Shown here: piece after piece, positions 45,926-54,486 of the stretch
Layout of the letters: every line of letters begins with the position of its first letter
Position numbering within the stretch: the first letter of the stretch is position 1
Virus record (IMG/VR): IMGVR_UViG_3300027806_000003
Span: 1-64,000 of that record
Direction: 5' to 3' (one strand)
Length of the DNA: 64,000 nucleotides
Origin: a virus
Program-made: the position numbers and the translations under genes
The notes under the pieces: generated by a model
What the model saw: only the letters and a program-made list of their open reading frames with translations
The model's database searches: none
What the model was told of the DNA's origin: nothing

Positions 45926-47956
45926 TTATCCCAGGTTCAGGTAACCGGGCTCCATCCGCTCGACGGCTCGCTGGATGCTCGAGATCTTGCTGTCGATCCG
46001 CTCGAGGACCTGGCCGGTCGGTCCGCCGCGGAGGCCCGCCAGGGCCGTGTCGGTCAGGTTGAATGCACCGCGGACCCCGCCGAACTGAGAGATCGCCTCG
46101 AAGGCCTCGCCGATGCTCTCCATCGCGGCCTTGACCTTCGGCGCTGCCGCTTCTGGGCCGAAGGGATTCGCACCGCCGGCCTCGTACCAGGCGGCAAACG
46201 CGTCGGCCTGGGCCTTGGCTCGCGACTCCTCTAGGCCTGCACGTGCAGCGTCAATTTCCTTTTGCAACGCGTCGATTGGCGACTGAAGTATCGACCCGAA
46301 GTCCTTGCCGATCGCCTCGATCATCTGCTTGCGATAGCCCTCCTGGGCGTTGTAGTTCTCGAGGTACTGCCTACCCGCGTCGCCGAACAGTCCCTCCGCT
46401 CGCAGATCCCGCTCCGCGATCGTGTTCTCAAGACTTGCGTTGTGGCGCTTTTGCCAACGTACCAGCCACGAGTCGGTACTGAATGCTTCTCTGGCTCTGT
46501 TCCACCGAACGCTAGGATCCATTCCCGCGAGCCCTTCAAGCCCAGCACCGATCGCGAAGTACGCGCCGGCGATCGAGTCACCCACGAACTCAGCGGCGTT
46601 GACCAGCGGCGTCGCGACTCCCTTGTTCAAATCGAGCCGTGCATCCAAAAACTCAGCGTCTATCCGGTTGGCCAGCCCCGCGATTCCCTTGGCTCCAGCG
46701 GACTCGCCGTACTGATCCGGCGCTATCGTGGCGGCGACGGCGCTCGTCGCGCTCGCCATGAGCTTTGCGAGGGTCTCGCCGATCCAGGTGAAGAGGTTCT
46801 GAAATGCCTGCGCGATGCTCTTTGCCGCGGTCAGGAACGCCATCTGGAGAGAATTCGCTGCGATCTTCCCCGCCGTCTCCATGTCTCCGCTCTGCATCGC
46901 CTTCGTGAGATCGTCGAGCACGCCCTTCGTCGCTGTCCAGGCATCACCGATCATTTCGCCCGCTGCTCGGAGTGCTTCGCTCGGACCAACGGTGAAGGAG
47001 ACGACCGCCGCGGCCAGTCCGACAACGGCTCCCGTTACGAGCACGATCGGGCTCGCGAGCAGGCCGATGCCGATGGCAGCTGCCTTGGCGGCGATCGCCA
47101 AGGTCACGAGTGCTGAACCAAGGACCACTGCGCCCGCTGCTGTTGCGCCCAGCGCCATGATGACCGCGGGGTTGGCGGAGACGAAGTTGCCGAACTGCGC
47201 GATCAGCGGCGTGATCGTCTCCAGCGCGACCGTCATCGCGGGGGCGAAGGCCTCGCCGATCTTCTGGCTCGTACGAGCGATCGAGGCTTCGAGCTCATCG
47301 AACCGGTCGGCAAGCGCTGCGCCAGCCCTGGCGGTGCTCGTGCTCATCGTCAGCCCGAGCTCCCGCGCCCGCGCCCGCATGTCCTGAAGCCCCTTGGCCC
47401 CGCGGTCCAGAAGTGGTATCAGGCTCGCGCCTGAGCGGCCGAAGATGCCCATCGCCGCGGCGGTCTTCTGCGCCGGGTCCTGGATCGCGGCGATCGCGTC
47501 GGCGATGACCTCAAACTGGCGGTCTGGGTGCAGGCCCTGCAGCTGCTCAATCGTCAGCCCCAGATCCTCGAGCGCTCCGACAGACCCGGCGTCGCCCTGC
47601 ATCGCGCCGGCCAGGACACGCTGCATCCTGGCAACGCTGCTGGTCAGGTCGCTTATCTCGAGGTTCGCCTGCTGGACGCCGAGCTTCAGCTCGCTGATCG
47701 CCTCGACGGACATGCCCGTCTTTGTCGCCATGGTGTCGATGTCATCGGCGCTGTTGGCGAACAGCTTCGCCATGGTCGCGAGGCCTCCCAGGGCTGCGCC
47801 GCCGAGAGCGATGCTCGCGCCGCCGATCTTGCCGACCGACGCCGCGAAGGAGTTGAGTCGCTTCTCAGCGTTCGACATCGCCCGGTGAAACTTCTCGTCA
47901 CGTGCGCCAAGCTCCACGAACGCGCGCCCAGCTCGGATGGCGGCTGCCACACTCAT
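45926..47956 (-). CDS. Tail tape measure protein, prophage 2
   Basis: The 676-residue protein has the N-terminal pattern of phage tape measures (RAFVELGARDEKFHRAMSNA, AEKRLNSFAASVGKIG), a TMP-core region with ALEDLGLTIEQLQGLHPDRQ, two or three hydrophobic stretches (about 255-330) and a helical C-terminus. It sets tail length and may help eject DNA through the membranes. It overlaps the gp10-like gene by ATGA. Longer than the phage 1 version (472), so a longer tail would be expected. Confidence 0.85.
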   Translation of the reverse strand: MSVAAAIRAGRAFVELGARDEKFHRAMSNAEKRLNSFAASVGKIGGASIALGGAALGGLATMAKLFANSADDIDTMATKTGMSVEAISELKLGVQQANLEISDLTSSVARMQRVLAGAMQGDAGSVGALEDLGLTIEQLQGLHPDRQFEVIADAIAAIQDPAQKTAAAMGIFGRSGASLIPLLDRGAKGLQDMRARARELGLTMSTSTARAGAALADRFDELEASIARTSQKIGEAFAPAMTVALETITPLIAQFGNFVSANPAVIMALGATAAGAVVLGSALVTLAIAAKAAAIGIGLLASPIVLVTGAVVGLAAAVVSFTVGPSEALRAAGEMIGDAWTATKGVLDDLTKAMQSGDMETAGKIAANSLQMAFLTAAKSIAQAFQNLFTWIGETLAKLMASATSAVAATIAPDQYGESAGAKGIAGLANRIDAEFLDARLDLNKGVATPLVNAAEFVGDSIAGAYFAIGAGLEGLAGMDPSVRWNRAREAFSTDSWLVRWQKRHNASLENTIAERDLRAEGLFGDAGRQYLENYNAQEGYRKQMIEAIGKDFGSILQSPIDALQKEIDAARAGLEESRAKAQADAFAAWYEAGGANPFGPEAAAPKVKAAMESIGEAFEAISQFGGVRGAFNLTDTALAGLRGGPTGQVLERIDSKISSIQRAVERMEPGYLNLG

Positions 47957-48525
47957 CGGAGATCTCCGGTCTTACGCAACGCGTCCTGCCACGCCTGGCG
48001 AAGCCCAGCGAGGCCCTTGCCGAACGCCGGCCGCATGAAGGGCCGTGCCGCCATGGTCCTGGTCTTCTTCACCCAGCGCCCCTGGGTCTGCCACGTCGAA
48101 CCGTCCGACCGAATCCTGACGCGGCCGGGTTCGAAGGTTCGGAACCGCACCGTTCCGCCGAACTCGAGGACCTCTGGAGCGCCCGTCGGCTTGTTCGTTC
48201 GGGCAGGGCCGATGATGATGCTGCCCGTCGCGCGGTCGTACGAGAAGAAGACAAACTTCCGCAGGAGCGAGTTGGGATCACGGACGAAGGGCGGGTTGCC
48301 CGGCGCGCTGTACTCGGTCTCGTCGCTCCAGTTGACGACGCCCTCGATCTCCTGCCGAATGAGCTTCTTCCGCCGAGTCTTCAGCAGCTTGCGGGCCTGC
48401 TGCCGCACGTTCCCGCCGAGGGCGAACAGCGCGCGGTACCGGGCCTCGTTCATCGACGTGATGATGTCCTTCCGGTTGAAGAAGCCGGCCTTCATGCCCT
48501 TGATGGTCGCGGTCGGGGTGATCAT
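47953..48525 (-). CDS. gp10-like tail completion protein, prophage 2
   Basis: A 190-residue basic protein with MNEARYRALFALGGNVRQQA at the N-terminus, SAPGNPPFVRDPNSLLRKFV and SYDRATGSIIIGP in the centre, and VLEFGGTVRFRTF, the recognisable EFGG signature of HK97 gp10-type proteins. It would complete the tail or neck. It overlaps both neighbours by ATGA. As in phage 1 it is placed beside the tape measure gene, a shared peculiarity of the two genomes. Confidence 0.75.
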   Translation of the reverse strand: MITPTATIKGMKAGFFNRKDIITSMNEARYRALFALGGNVRQQARKLLKTRRKKLIRQEIEGVVNWSDETEYSAPGNPPFVRDPNSLLRKFVFFSYDRATGSIIIGPARTNKPTGAPEVLEFGGTVRFRTFEPGRVRIRSDGSTWQTQGRWVKKTRTMAARPFMRPAFGKGLAGLRQAWQDALRKTGDLR

Positions 48526-48740
48526 CGGTCGTCGCGGTGCTGCTTGCGATGCTCTTCGAGAAGGCTCAGTCGGGTCTCGTGGCCGTGCAGACGATCCTCG
48601 AGCTTTTCAATGGTCCTGGACAACTCGCGCACGTCCGCGCCGAGTCGCTGAATGGTCGACATCAGACGCCCAATGCCGATCAAGATTCCGGCCGCGGACA
48701 TCAGGATGGTCAGGAGCGTGAGCCCGTTGTCGAGAGTCAT
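48522..48740 (-). CDS. Small membrane protein with coiled coil, prophage 2
   Basis: The 72-residue product has a transmembrane helix (about 5-26, NGLTLLTILMSAAGILIGIG) and a heptad-patterned coiled coil (LGADVRELSRTIEKLEDRLH) ending in a charged tail. It overlaps the lipoprotein gene upstream and the gp10-like gene downstream by ATGA. Parallel to the phage 1 gene at 14127. Candidate inner-membrane spanin or holin; unproved. Confidence 0.65.
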   Translation of the reverse strand: MTLDNGLTLLTILMSAAGILIGIGRLMSTIQRLGADVRELSRTIEKLEDRLHGHETRLSLLEEHRKQHRDDR

Positions 48741-49501
48741 GCTTTGGGATCCGTTGCAGGTGATGAAGATGATGTCGGCGGCTGCATCGCCGCCAGCACT
48801 CGCATGAGCGCCGCGTTCTGTGCCGCGGCGGTTGCTTCGTCCCAAGCCTCGTCGGCGAGGCGCTTGCGGGCCAGCCCCTCGGCCAGGCCCTCGTCGTACG
48901 ACTTGTCCGCTTGCTTCTGCCCGCGGCGAGTGATGCCGTACGCGCCAACGCCCGCAGCGCCGATACCCAGCAGGGTGCCGAGCCCGCTGAGGTTGACGCC
49001 GGCCTGACCGGCAGCTGCCTGGACGTATGGGTTGTCAGTGATGAACTTCAGGGCTGCCGCGCTCTGCTGGCGCTTGGTCTCGATCTCCGCCAGGGCGTTG
49101 TTTGCCACGGTCTCGATCGTCGTCAGACTCTGCTCCAGCCGCGCCTTGGCCGCCGCGGCATCGGCCACGCTCTGAGACACGGCCTGCTCCGTTTCGACGA
49201 CAATCTGCTCCAGCTCGCTCTTGGCCTGAGCCTCACCAATGGCCACATCGCGGCGGACCTTCGACGCCCGCAACTCGGCCTGTGCGCGTGCCGCGAGGAT
49301 GCGAGCCTCCGCCGCGTCCTGCTGCGCCTTGGCCTCGGCTTCCTTGGCCGCGGCCATCTGGTCCGACTTGATGCGGACCTGCGTTGCGGTGACCTGCTTC
49401 CCGGAGCCGTACGGGTCTTCGATCTTCGGTTCGAGGAATCCGCAGCCTGCGATGATGAGCGCGATGGCGGCGACGACGATGGCGATCGGGGTGCTCTTCA
49501 T
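48737..49501 (-). CDS. Coiled-coil lipoprotein, prophage 2
   Basis: A 254-residue protein with a lipoprotein signal (lipobox LIIAGC, Cys20), a long Ala/Glu/Lys coiled coil (about 48-135), and a Gly-rich hydrophobic segment (LSGLGTLLGIGAAGVGAYGI) before a charged helix. It overlaps the T-like frame by ATGA. The pairing with a small coiled-coil membrane protein repeats that of phage 1, but this lipoprotein is much longer than known outer-membrane spanins. Confidence 0.68.
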   Translation of the reverse strand: MKSTPIAIVVAAIALIIAGCGFLEPKIEDPYGSGKQVTATQVRIKSDQMAAAKEAEAKAQQDAAEARILAARAQAELRASKVRRDVAIGEAQAKSELEQIVVETEQAVSQSVADAAAAKARLEQSLTTIETVANNALAEIETKRQQSAAALKFITDNPYVQAAAGQAGVNLSGLGTLLGIGAAGVGAYGITRRGQKQADKSYDEGLAEGLARKRLADEAWDEATAAAQNAALMRVLAAMQPPTSSSSPATDPKA

Positions 49502-49761
49502 AGTGTGGCTCTCTGAGCGAGGATCTGGAACTCGGCGGCGCTCACGCGAGAGTCGTCGGTTCCGTCGGTTTGAGGCATGAAGTCCGAGGGCTTGGTTCGG
49601 TTTCCGGCGAGGTTCGCCACCAAGCTCATGAGGCGTGCGGTCTGTCCGCAGTGGAACTGCGTGGCCCCCGCCCACATGGCGATCAGCTGCCATTCCTGGA
49701 GGCCGTCGAGGCTGTTGAGGCCGATGGCTCCGGCGATTTGCCAGGCGTTGATCCAGGCACA
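49498..49761 (-). CDS. Tail chaperone T-like frame, prophage 2
   Basis: A frame of 87 codons in -1 relation to the preceding gene, with good protein sequence: CAWINAWQIAGAIGLNSLDG, LQEWQLIAMWAGATQFHCGQ, TARLMSLVANLAGNR. It overlaps that gene by 79 bases and lacks a convincing start or ribosome binding site, so it is probably reached by -1 frameshifting. No canonical X XXY YYZ heptamer was found, so the slip site is unknown. The coordinates give the first codon of clear coding sequence. Confidence 0.55.
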   Translation of the reverse strand, partial: CAWINAWQIAGAIGLNSLDGLQEWQLIAMWAGATQFHCGQTARLMSLVANLAGNRTKPSDFMPQTDGTDDSRVSAAEFQILAQRATL

Positions 49762-50144
49762 AGGTCGACGGCCAGGCTCAGAACCTGGTCCGCCGCGCTC
49801 TGCGCCGCCTTCTCCTGAGCTTGGCGCACCTTTCGAATCTGCTTGGCCGCGGCGCGCAGGAACGCCCCGCGGCCCCCAACGAAATCCGCCAGTGCCTCCA
49901 GCAGGACCTCGGTGCCGGCCTCGATCCGCTCGAGGCTGTCGAACTTGGCGGCCCACTCCTCCGGGGTGCACTTCGGCTGGCAGCAGATGTGGAGGATGGT
50001 CACGACCGCCTTGCTGTTGGCCAGCGTTTCGACGGTCGTTGCGGGTGCACCCAGGAGGTCGTAGCCGGCCTGCCGGATCTGATCGAGCAGGCCGAAGTGC
50101 AGTCGGAACTCGTAGCGCTCGTTGGCGATCGCGAAGGCTTGCAT
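49683..50144 (-). CDS. Tail assembly chaperone G-like, prophage 2
   Basis: The 153-residue protein starts MQAFAIANERYEFRLHFGLL, has a helical core (CTPEEWAAKFDSLERIEAGT, LLEALADFVGGRGAFLRAAA) and ends in a low-complexity Ser/Thr/Pro tail after residue about 125. The place between tail tube and tape measure and the helical character fit a tail chaperone. The tail likely represents the ungapped default frame after the point where frameshifting ribosomes leave. Confidence 0.65.
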   Translation of the reverse strand: MQAFAIANERYEFRLHFGLLDQIRQAGYDLLGAPATTVETLANSKAVVTILHICCQPKCTPEEWAAKFDSLERIEAGTEVLLEALADFVGGRGAFLRAAAKQIRKVRQAQEKAAQSAADQVLSLAVDLVPGSTPGKSPEPSASTASTASRNGS

Positions 50145-50195
50145 GTGGCTCTCCGAAGGTCAGCGGCTGGGTGGGAGCGTGATCGACCTGGCGAC

Positions 50196-50636
50196 TCAGC
50201 CCGTCACGGTTGAGAAGTTGGGCGAGATCGTCGCGTGCGGCGTCGGCCGCAGGGTGATGGTGATCTGGACGGTCGTGTTGGCCTGCTCGGGCTGGCTGAT
50301 GCCCTCGACCATGAATACGGCCTCGAAGACCACGGTGCCCACGATGGCGATGGCGTCCGTGGTGAACTTCAGATGCACCGACGTCTGATTGATGAACGCC
50401 GTTCGCAAAGCGATGTAGCTCGCGTCGTCCGGCTCGAGGTTCAGCACTATCGACGCCGAGATGTCGATCTTGCCCGGGATGTACAGCGAGAACTTCGAGT
50501 CCCGGCTGCTCGCATCGACCGCCTGCCCGCTCAGCTGCAGCTCCGTCGAGACGACGTTCTTGATGAGCGCGGGGGCGAGCGGATCGCCCGTCATCAGATA
50601 GACCTTGTGAAAGTCGCCGGTTCGCTTGGTTCCCAT
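50196..50636 (-). CDS. Major tail tube protein, prophage 2
   Basis: A 146-residue beta-rich protein starting MGTKRTGDFHKVYLMTGDPL, with SKFSLYIPGKIDISASIVLN, FTTDAIAIVGTVVFEAVFMV and NTTVQITITLRPTPHATIS. The strand pattern is that of siphophage tail tube proteins of about 150 residues. It lies directly before the chaperone pair, the conserved place. The phage 1 counterpart (9244) is not obviously related in sequence. Confidence 0.75.
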   Translation of the reverse strand: MGTKRTGDFHKVYLMTGDPLAPALIKNVVSTELQLSGQAVDASSRDSKFSLYIPGKIDISASIVLNLEPDDASYIALRTAFINQTSVHLKFTTDAIAIVGTVVFEAVFMVEGISQPEQANTTVQITITLRPTPHATISPNFSTVTG

Positions 50637-50639
50637 GGG

Positions 50640-51116
50640 TCACTCCTGGTCGTGGTCGCTGGTGTGCACGCTGTAGCGTGCGAGGATGTTGATGAGCGCG
50701 ACCGCCTGCGTCTCCCGCAGTGCGGTGTGCTCGATGGACCTGTCGCTCGTCGTTGCCTGCCACTCTGCGAGAATGCCGGGGCCGAGCGTCAGGTGCTTGC
50801 GTGTCAGTGCAGCACGAACATTGGCCGCGACGATCATCATCGCCTTGGCTTCCGCGAAGGTGTTCACCGCTCGGCGGATCACGGTCACGCCGACGCCGAT
50901 CTCGTGGCGATCGCCATCGCGCGAGACCGGCTCGATCGTGTAGTCGGATGCGTAGACCAGCGTGATGACGTCGTTGTCGCGAACGTCGCGGACCACCGAT
51001 GCCAAGGGCGCGGCGGCGGTCTGGACGATCAGGCCCAGGCCGTTGGTCTCCGGCGCGGTCTGCAGGAGCTCGGCGACCTCTTCGACGACCCGCGCATCAA
51101 GGGCGAGGCGGCTCAC
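50640..51116 (-). CDS. Tail terminator-type protein, prophage 2
   Basis: A GTG at 51116 overlapping the upstream stop (GTGA) gives 158 residues: a helix (RVVEEVAELLQTA), a beta core (DVITLVYASDYTIEPVSRDG, EIGVGVTVIRRAVNTF) and helices (EAKAMMIVAANVRAALTRKH). The order helix-beta-helix and place just before the tube gene fit a tail terminator. It corresponds to the phage 1 gene at 9849. Confidence 0.65.
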   Translation of the reverse strand: MSRLALDARVVEEVAELLQTAPETNGLGLIVQTAAAPLASVVRDVRDNDVITLVYASDYTIEPVSRDGDRHEIGVGVTVIRRAVNTFAEAKAMMIVAANVRAALTRKHLTLGPGILAEWQATTSDRSIEHTALRETQAVALINILARYSVHTSDHDQE

Positions 51117-51493
51117 AGCGCACCTCCCGCGGCGGTGGTGCGGATGCGGATGCTCGTTCGATCGGCGGTCTGGTAGGACCAGGCGTCGAGGCCGGGCCGT
51201 GCGATCACGCGATAGATGACCGTCTGTCCGCCGACCGTGTCGCGGATCTGGTCGCCGGCCGCGGGGCGGAAGAGCGCGGCGCCGATCCTCAGATCCGCTG
51301 CGGTCACCGTCCAATCCTGGGTGCGAACCTCGACGACGACGTCGTCGTTGGTGACGGCCTCGCCGCGGGTCTGACCTGGCATGGCCCGGACCGTGATCTG
51401 CTCGTTCGTCGCCGCGCGAATGTACACCACCTCACGCGAGAGGCTGGTCTCGCGGACGCGGTTCAGAACGGCTTGGCCCTGCTGAAGGATCAA
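51113..51493 (-). CDS. Head-tail connector-type protein, prophage 2
   Basis: The TTG at 51493 gives 126 residues, but the natural start could be a little further upstream, where the frame stays open (LISLFRAGSLTGGLADLILQ). The protein has RPAAGDQIRDTVGGQTVIYR and a closing TSIRIRTTAAGGAL, a pattern seen in phage head-closure proteins (P-GD-I then YRV). It corresponds to the phage 1 gene at 10446. Confidence 0.6.
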   Translation of the reverse strand: MILQQGQAVLNRVRETSLSREVVYIRAATNEQITVRAMPGQTRGEAVTNDDVVVEVRTQDWTVTAADLRIGAALFRPAAGDQIRDTVGGQTVIYRVIARPGLDAWSYQTADRTSIRIRTTAAGGAL

Positions 51494-51543
51494 ATCGGCC
51501 AGCCCGCCTGTCAGCGAGCCGGCCCGGAAGAGAGAGATCAGGA

Positions 51544-52245
51544 TCAGGCCGCGAGCGGCTGCAGCACGAGGAAGAACCGGACCGCCGGCAGGTTGGCGGT
51601 TGCGCCATTCGTGACGTCAAGCCGCAGCTGCTCGTCGGGCAACAGCGCCGCGTGTGCCTGGTTCGGGACCGGCAGGTAAAAGGTCCCGCTGTTCGGCAGG
51701 GTGTTCACGTTGTTGTAAGTCGCGGTCGTGATCGAATTGCCCGCCTGGTCCTTGAAGTTGATGACGACCGTGTTGGCCGCGTCGACACCGCCGACGTTGC
51801 CCTGCGTGAGCCCGTAGATGCCGAGCACGCGGTGTCCGCGGGGAGCGACAAAGACCGGCCGGTCGGCGATGTCGGCACCGGCCGCCAGATCCTCGAGGTC
51901 CACCGGCACGATGAGCGACTGAGCCGGGTTGATGCGGCGGACCAGGACGGACGTCGTGTCATCCCCCGCCGCCTCGACGACGACGCCGGTGTCGAGGTTG
52001 CGAATGTCCCGCGTCGAGAGCCCTGTTGCCGGGTCGATGTACGCGCGCTCGCCCGGGACGAAGACCGTCGCCAAGGCCTTGTCGAGCTCGTCGATGCCCT
52101 CAAGCTGCAGGCCGACGAGCTCGTTGGCGGCGGTCGGGGTCGGGACCAGGCCTCGCACTGCGCCCACGTTCACGAACGTGCCTGCGGCCAGGGCCGCGGC
52201 CGGCCGGTGATTGATGCTGTCAGCGCGAGAACGACGAGTGTGCAT
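51544..52245 (-). CDS. Capsid decoration-type protein, prophage 2
   Basis: The 233-residue protein starts MHTRRSRADSINHRPAAALA after GCAAGGAGCACAC. The first half has the cement-protein pattern (AAGTFVNVGAVRGLVPTPTA, ELVGLQLEGIDELD); the second half is a separate beta domain (GNVGGVDAANTVVINFKDQA). It follows the capsid gene, the reverse of phage 1, where decoration precedes capsid. Function inferred by position and pattern. Confidence 0.65.
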   Translation of the reverse strand: MHTRRSRADSINHRPAAALAAGTFVNVGAVRGLVPTPTAANELVGLQLEGIDELDKALATVFVPGERAYIDPATGLSTRDIRNLDTGVVVEAAGDDTTSVLVRRINPAQSLIVPVDLEDLAAGADIADRPVFVAPRGHRVLGIYGLTQGNVGGVDAANTVVINFKDQAGNSITTATYNNVNTLPNSGTFYLPVPNQAHAALLPDEQLRLDVTNGATANLPAVRFFLVLQPLAA

Positions 52246-52344
52246 GTGTGCTCCTTGCTCGGGTGTGTGTGCCCCGCCAGTGCGGAGCGTGAATCCAGGC
52301 CCTTGGCTCTCGCCCTGGGCCTGGTTGAAGTCAGTGGGAGTCGA

Positions 52345-54486
52345 TCAGGCCTTGCCCTTGGACCAGGCGAGCCCGCGGCCATCGCCCTTGCCAGCGCCGT
52401 AGCGGGCATACGCACGGATCGAGAAGCCCAGGACGTCTGCCGGAGCGTCGACGGCCTCGACCGTGACGTCCTGATTGCCCTGGACAAAGACCATGTCCAC
52501 GGGCATGACCGAATCGCCGAGGATGGCGAAGTTGTCCTCCTGGCTGCCAGGGACGAACTTCGTCAAGGACATGAACGGGCTGCAGATCGGCGTGAGCTTG
52601 CCCTGGTGCGGGTTGTCGGCCAGCTTGGGCTTGTTGGCGGTCGTCGTCTCGTTGACCTGCTGGGCCTTGTACAGCAGATCCGCGGCGGTCTTGTTCTTCG
52701 TCGTGACCAGCACCTTGGTCGGCTGAAGGAGGATCGGCAGACCGTTCGCGTCGACCTGATCCATCAGCAGCCGCTCGAGGGCGCTGATCGATTCGATCGA
52801 GAAGGCCGAGTCCGCACCCTCGATGTAGTTCTTCCTGGCGGCGCTGATCTCCGTGCCGAGCATGGAGAAGAGCACCTTGTACGCATCAATTTCAATCTGC
52901 TGCGCGGCGTGCACGGCGAACATCCCGGGCAGGCGATCGAGCGCGCCGAGGTGGTCGTTGATGTACATGACCTCGGTGATGTTCACGATGCCGGCAATCT
53001 GCTTCGCCTGCGTCGTGAACTCGCTCTCCTGGAGGCTCACGTCCTGAATCGTGCCGTCCTTGGCGACTTCGCGCATCGTCCCCAAGAGATCGATCTGATA
53101 CGACTTGCTCGGCTGGAAGTTGGCGACGGGCCGCACGCTGCAGAACTGCCTCCAGGTCATGGGCTGCCGCTGCCACTGTTCCCGAAGGCGAGCGTCAACA
53201 TACGAGTTGAACACGCTGGCCAGGGGAATGGTGCTCGCCGAGGCGGCTTGGATCGTGCGCTTCGCCTGAGCACGAAGCTGCAAGTCCAGTGCCTTCGCGG
53301 CCCGGAGCTCATCGGTGTGCGACATGTTGACCGAGTACTCGCCGTGAGCGGCCAGGAACTGGCGGACGGTCTTCTGAAGCGACGAACCGAGGCTCAGGCG
53401 ATCGCCCTGCTCGACCGCCTGTGCGCCGAAGCGGCGGATGCGGTCATCGTCCTTCATGACTCCTGCGGTGAGGCCGGCCGCCAGGCAGAGGCCGATGGTC
53501 CCGGGCGTGGTGCCGCTGTTGATGTGCGCGGCGGGCGCGCTGGACGCCTTGAGCTTGAACACTTCGAGTTCGACCTTTTCGGCGGTCCACTTGTTCCTGA
53601 TGGCCTTCGCGGCCAGCTCGAGGTGGGTGGTGCCGCAGATCTCCAGGATCTTGCTCTGACGCTCGAGGTTCTGCGCGAGCTCCTCATCGCTGGCCTGGAT
53701 CGTCGATCGGCTGTTCGCCGCGGCCAGCCGCCCTCGGCTCGCGGCCTGAACGCCGGTCGCCGCGCCGGAGCCAGCGGCAGCCGCCTCGCCGGCCTTGGCC
53801 GCGTCGGCCTGCTCGGCGTCGTACTCCGCCTGCAACGTGGTCATCTCGTCGTCCGTCAGGTCCGCCAGGACCTTGCCCTTCGCCTTCACCCATGCCTCGA
53901 AGCCCATGCGTTTCTCCTTTGTTTCGCCCGCGCGCTGGGCGGCGAGCCTGGTTTCCGTGTCCGGGTCCGCGCCCGCCGCCACAAGCGACACTTCGCGGAG
54001 CCGTGACGTGGTGACGATTTCAACAGGGCCAACGACCTCGCGGCCGTTGACCACGGTCTTTTCTCCCGCTCTCAATTCCCTTGTCTCGATGACATCGATT
54101 CCAATCGAGGCCTCCCACGAATAGCCGTTTTTGGCCATCGCGACGACAAGGTCGGCCTCCGGGTACCCAATCGCGGACACCACGGCCGCGACATAGAGCT
54201 GGCCGGTGTCGACACGCGCCGACTCAAGATGACCGAGGATCTTGGACTCGTCGTGCTGACGCAGGAATGAGCGAGGCTTGCCCTCGCGGAGGTCGATCCC
54301 CGCCAAGTCGACGACGACCCCATCCCAGAAACCGGGATGCTCGATGCGGCTGCCTGTGTAGGCGAGACTCTCGAACCGCGGGAGCTTCGTGCCGTCCGCG
54401 TTCTGAAACTTCATGCTGCCGCCCGAGGAGGCGAGCCGAATCTGGCGCGTGCGCGAAACGTTGAGGTTGAGTCGGCGGGTCTTCAC
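52345..54486 (-). CDS. Prohead protease-scaffold-major capsid fusion
   Basis: One open frame of 713 residues starts at a GTG that overlaps the portal stop (GTGA). Residues 20-170 are a U35-type prohead protease: FLRQHDESKILGH with His78, SWEASIG with Ser127, and REVSLVAAGADPDT. Residues about 170-320 are a charged, helical delta/scaffold-like region. From about 330 the sequence is capsid-like, with RPVANFQPSKSYQIDLLGTM and GIVNITEVMYINDHLGALDR. No internal stop separates the parts, so processing must be autocatalytic. The mature capsid N-terminus is unknown. Confidence 0.82.
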   Translation of the reverse strand: MKTRRLNLNVSRTRQIRLASSGGSMKFQNADGTKLPRFESLAYTGSRIEHPGFWDGVVVDLAGIDLREGKPRSFLRQHDESKILGHLESARVDTGQLYVAAVVSAIGYPEADLVVAMAKNGYSWEASIGIDVIETRELRAGEKTVVNGREVVGPVEIVTTSRLREVSLVAAGADPDTETRLAAQRAGETKEKRMGFEAWVKAKGKVLADLTDDEMTTLQAEYDAEQADAAKAGEAAAAGSGAATGVQAASRGRLAAANSRSTIQASDEELAQNLERQSKILEICGTTHLELAAKAIRNKWTAEKVELEVFKLKASSAPAAHINSGTTPGTIGLCLAAGLTAGVMKDDDRIRRFGAQAVEQGDRLSLGSSLQKTVRQFLAAHGEYSVNMSHTDELRAAKALDLQLRAQAKRTIQAASASTIPLASVFNSYVDARLREQWQRQPMTWRQFCSVRPVANFQPSKSYQIDLLGTMREVAKDGTIQDVSLQESEFTTQAKQIAGIVNITEVMYINDHLGALDRLPGMFAVHAAQQIEIDAYKVLFSMLGTEISAARKNYIEGADSAFSIESISALERLLMDQVDANGLPILLQPTKVLVTTKNKTAADLLYKAQQVNETTTANKPKLADNPHQGKLTPICSPFMSLTKFVPGSQEDNFAILGDSVMPVDMVFVQGNQDVTVEAVDAPADVLGFSIRAYARYGAGKGDGRGLAWSKGKA

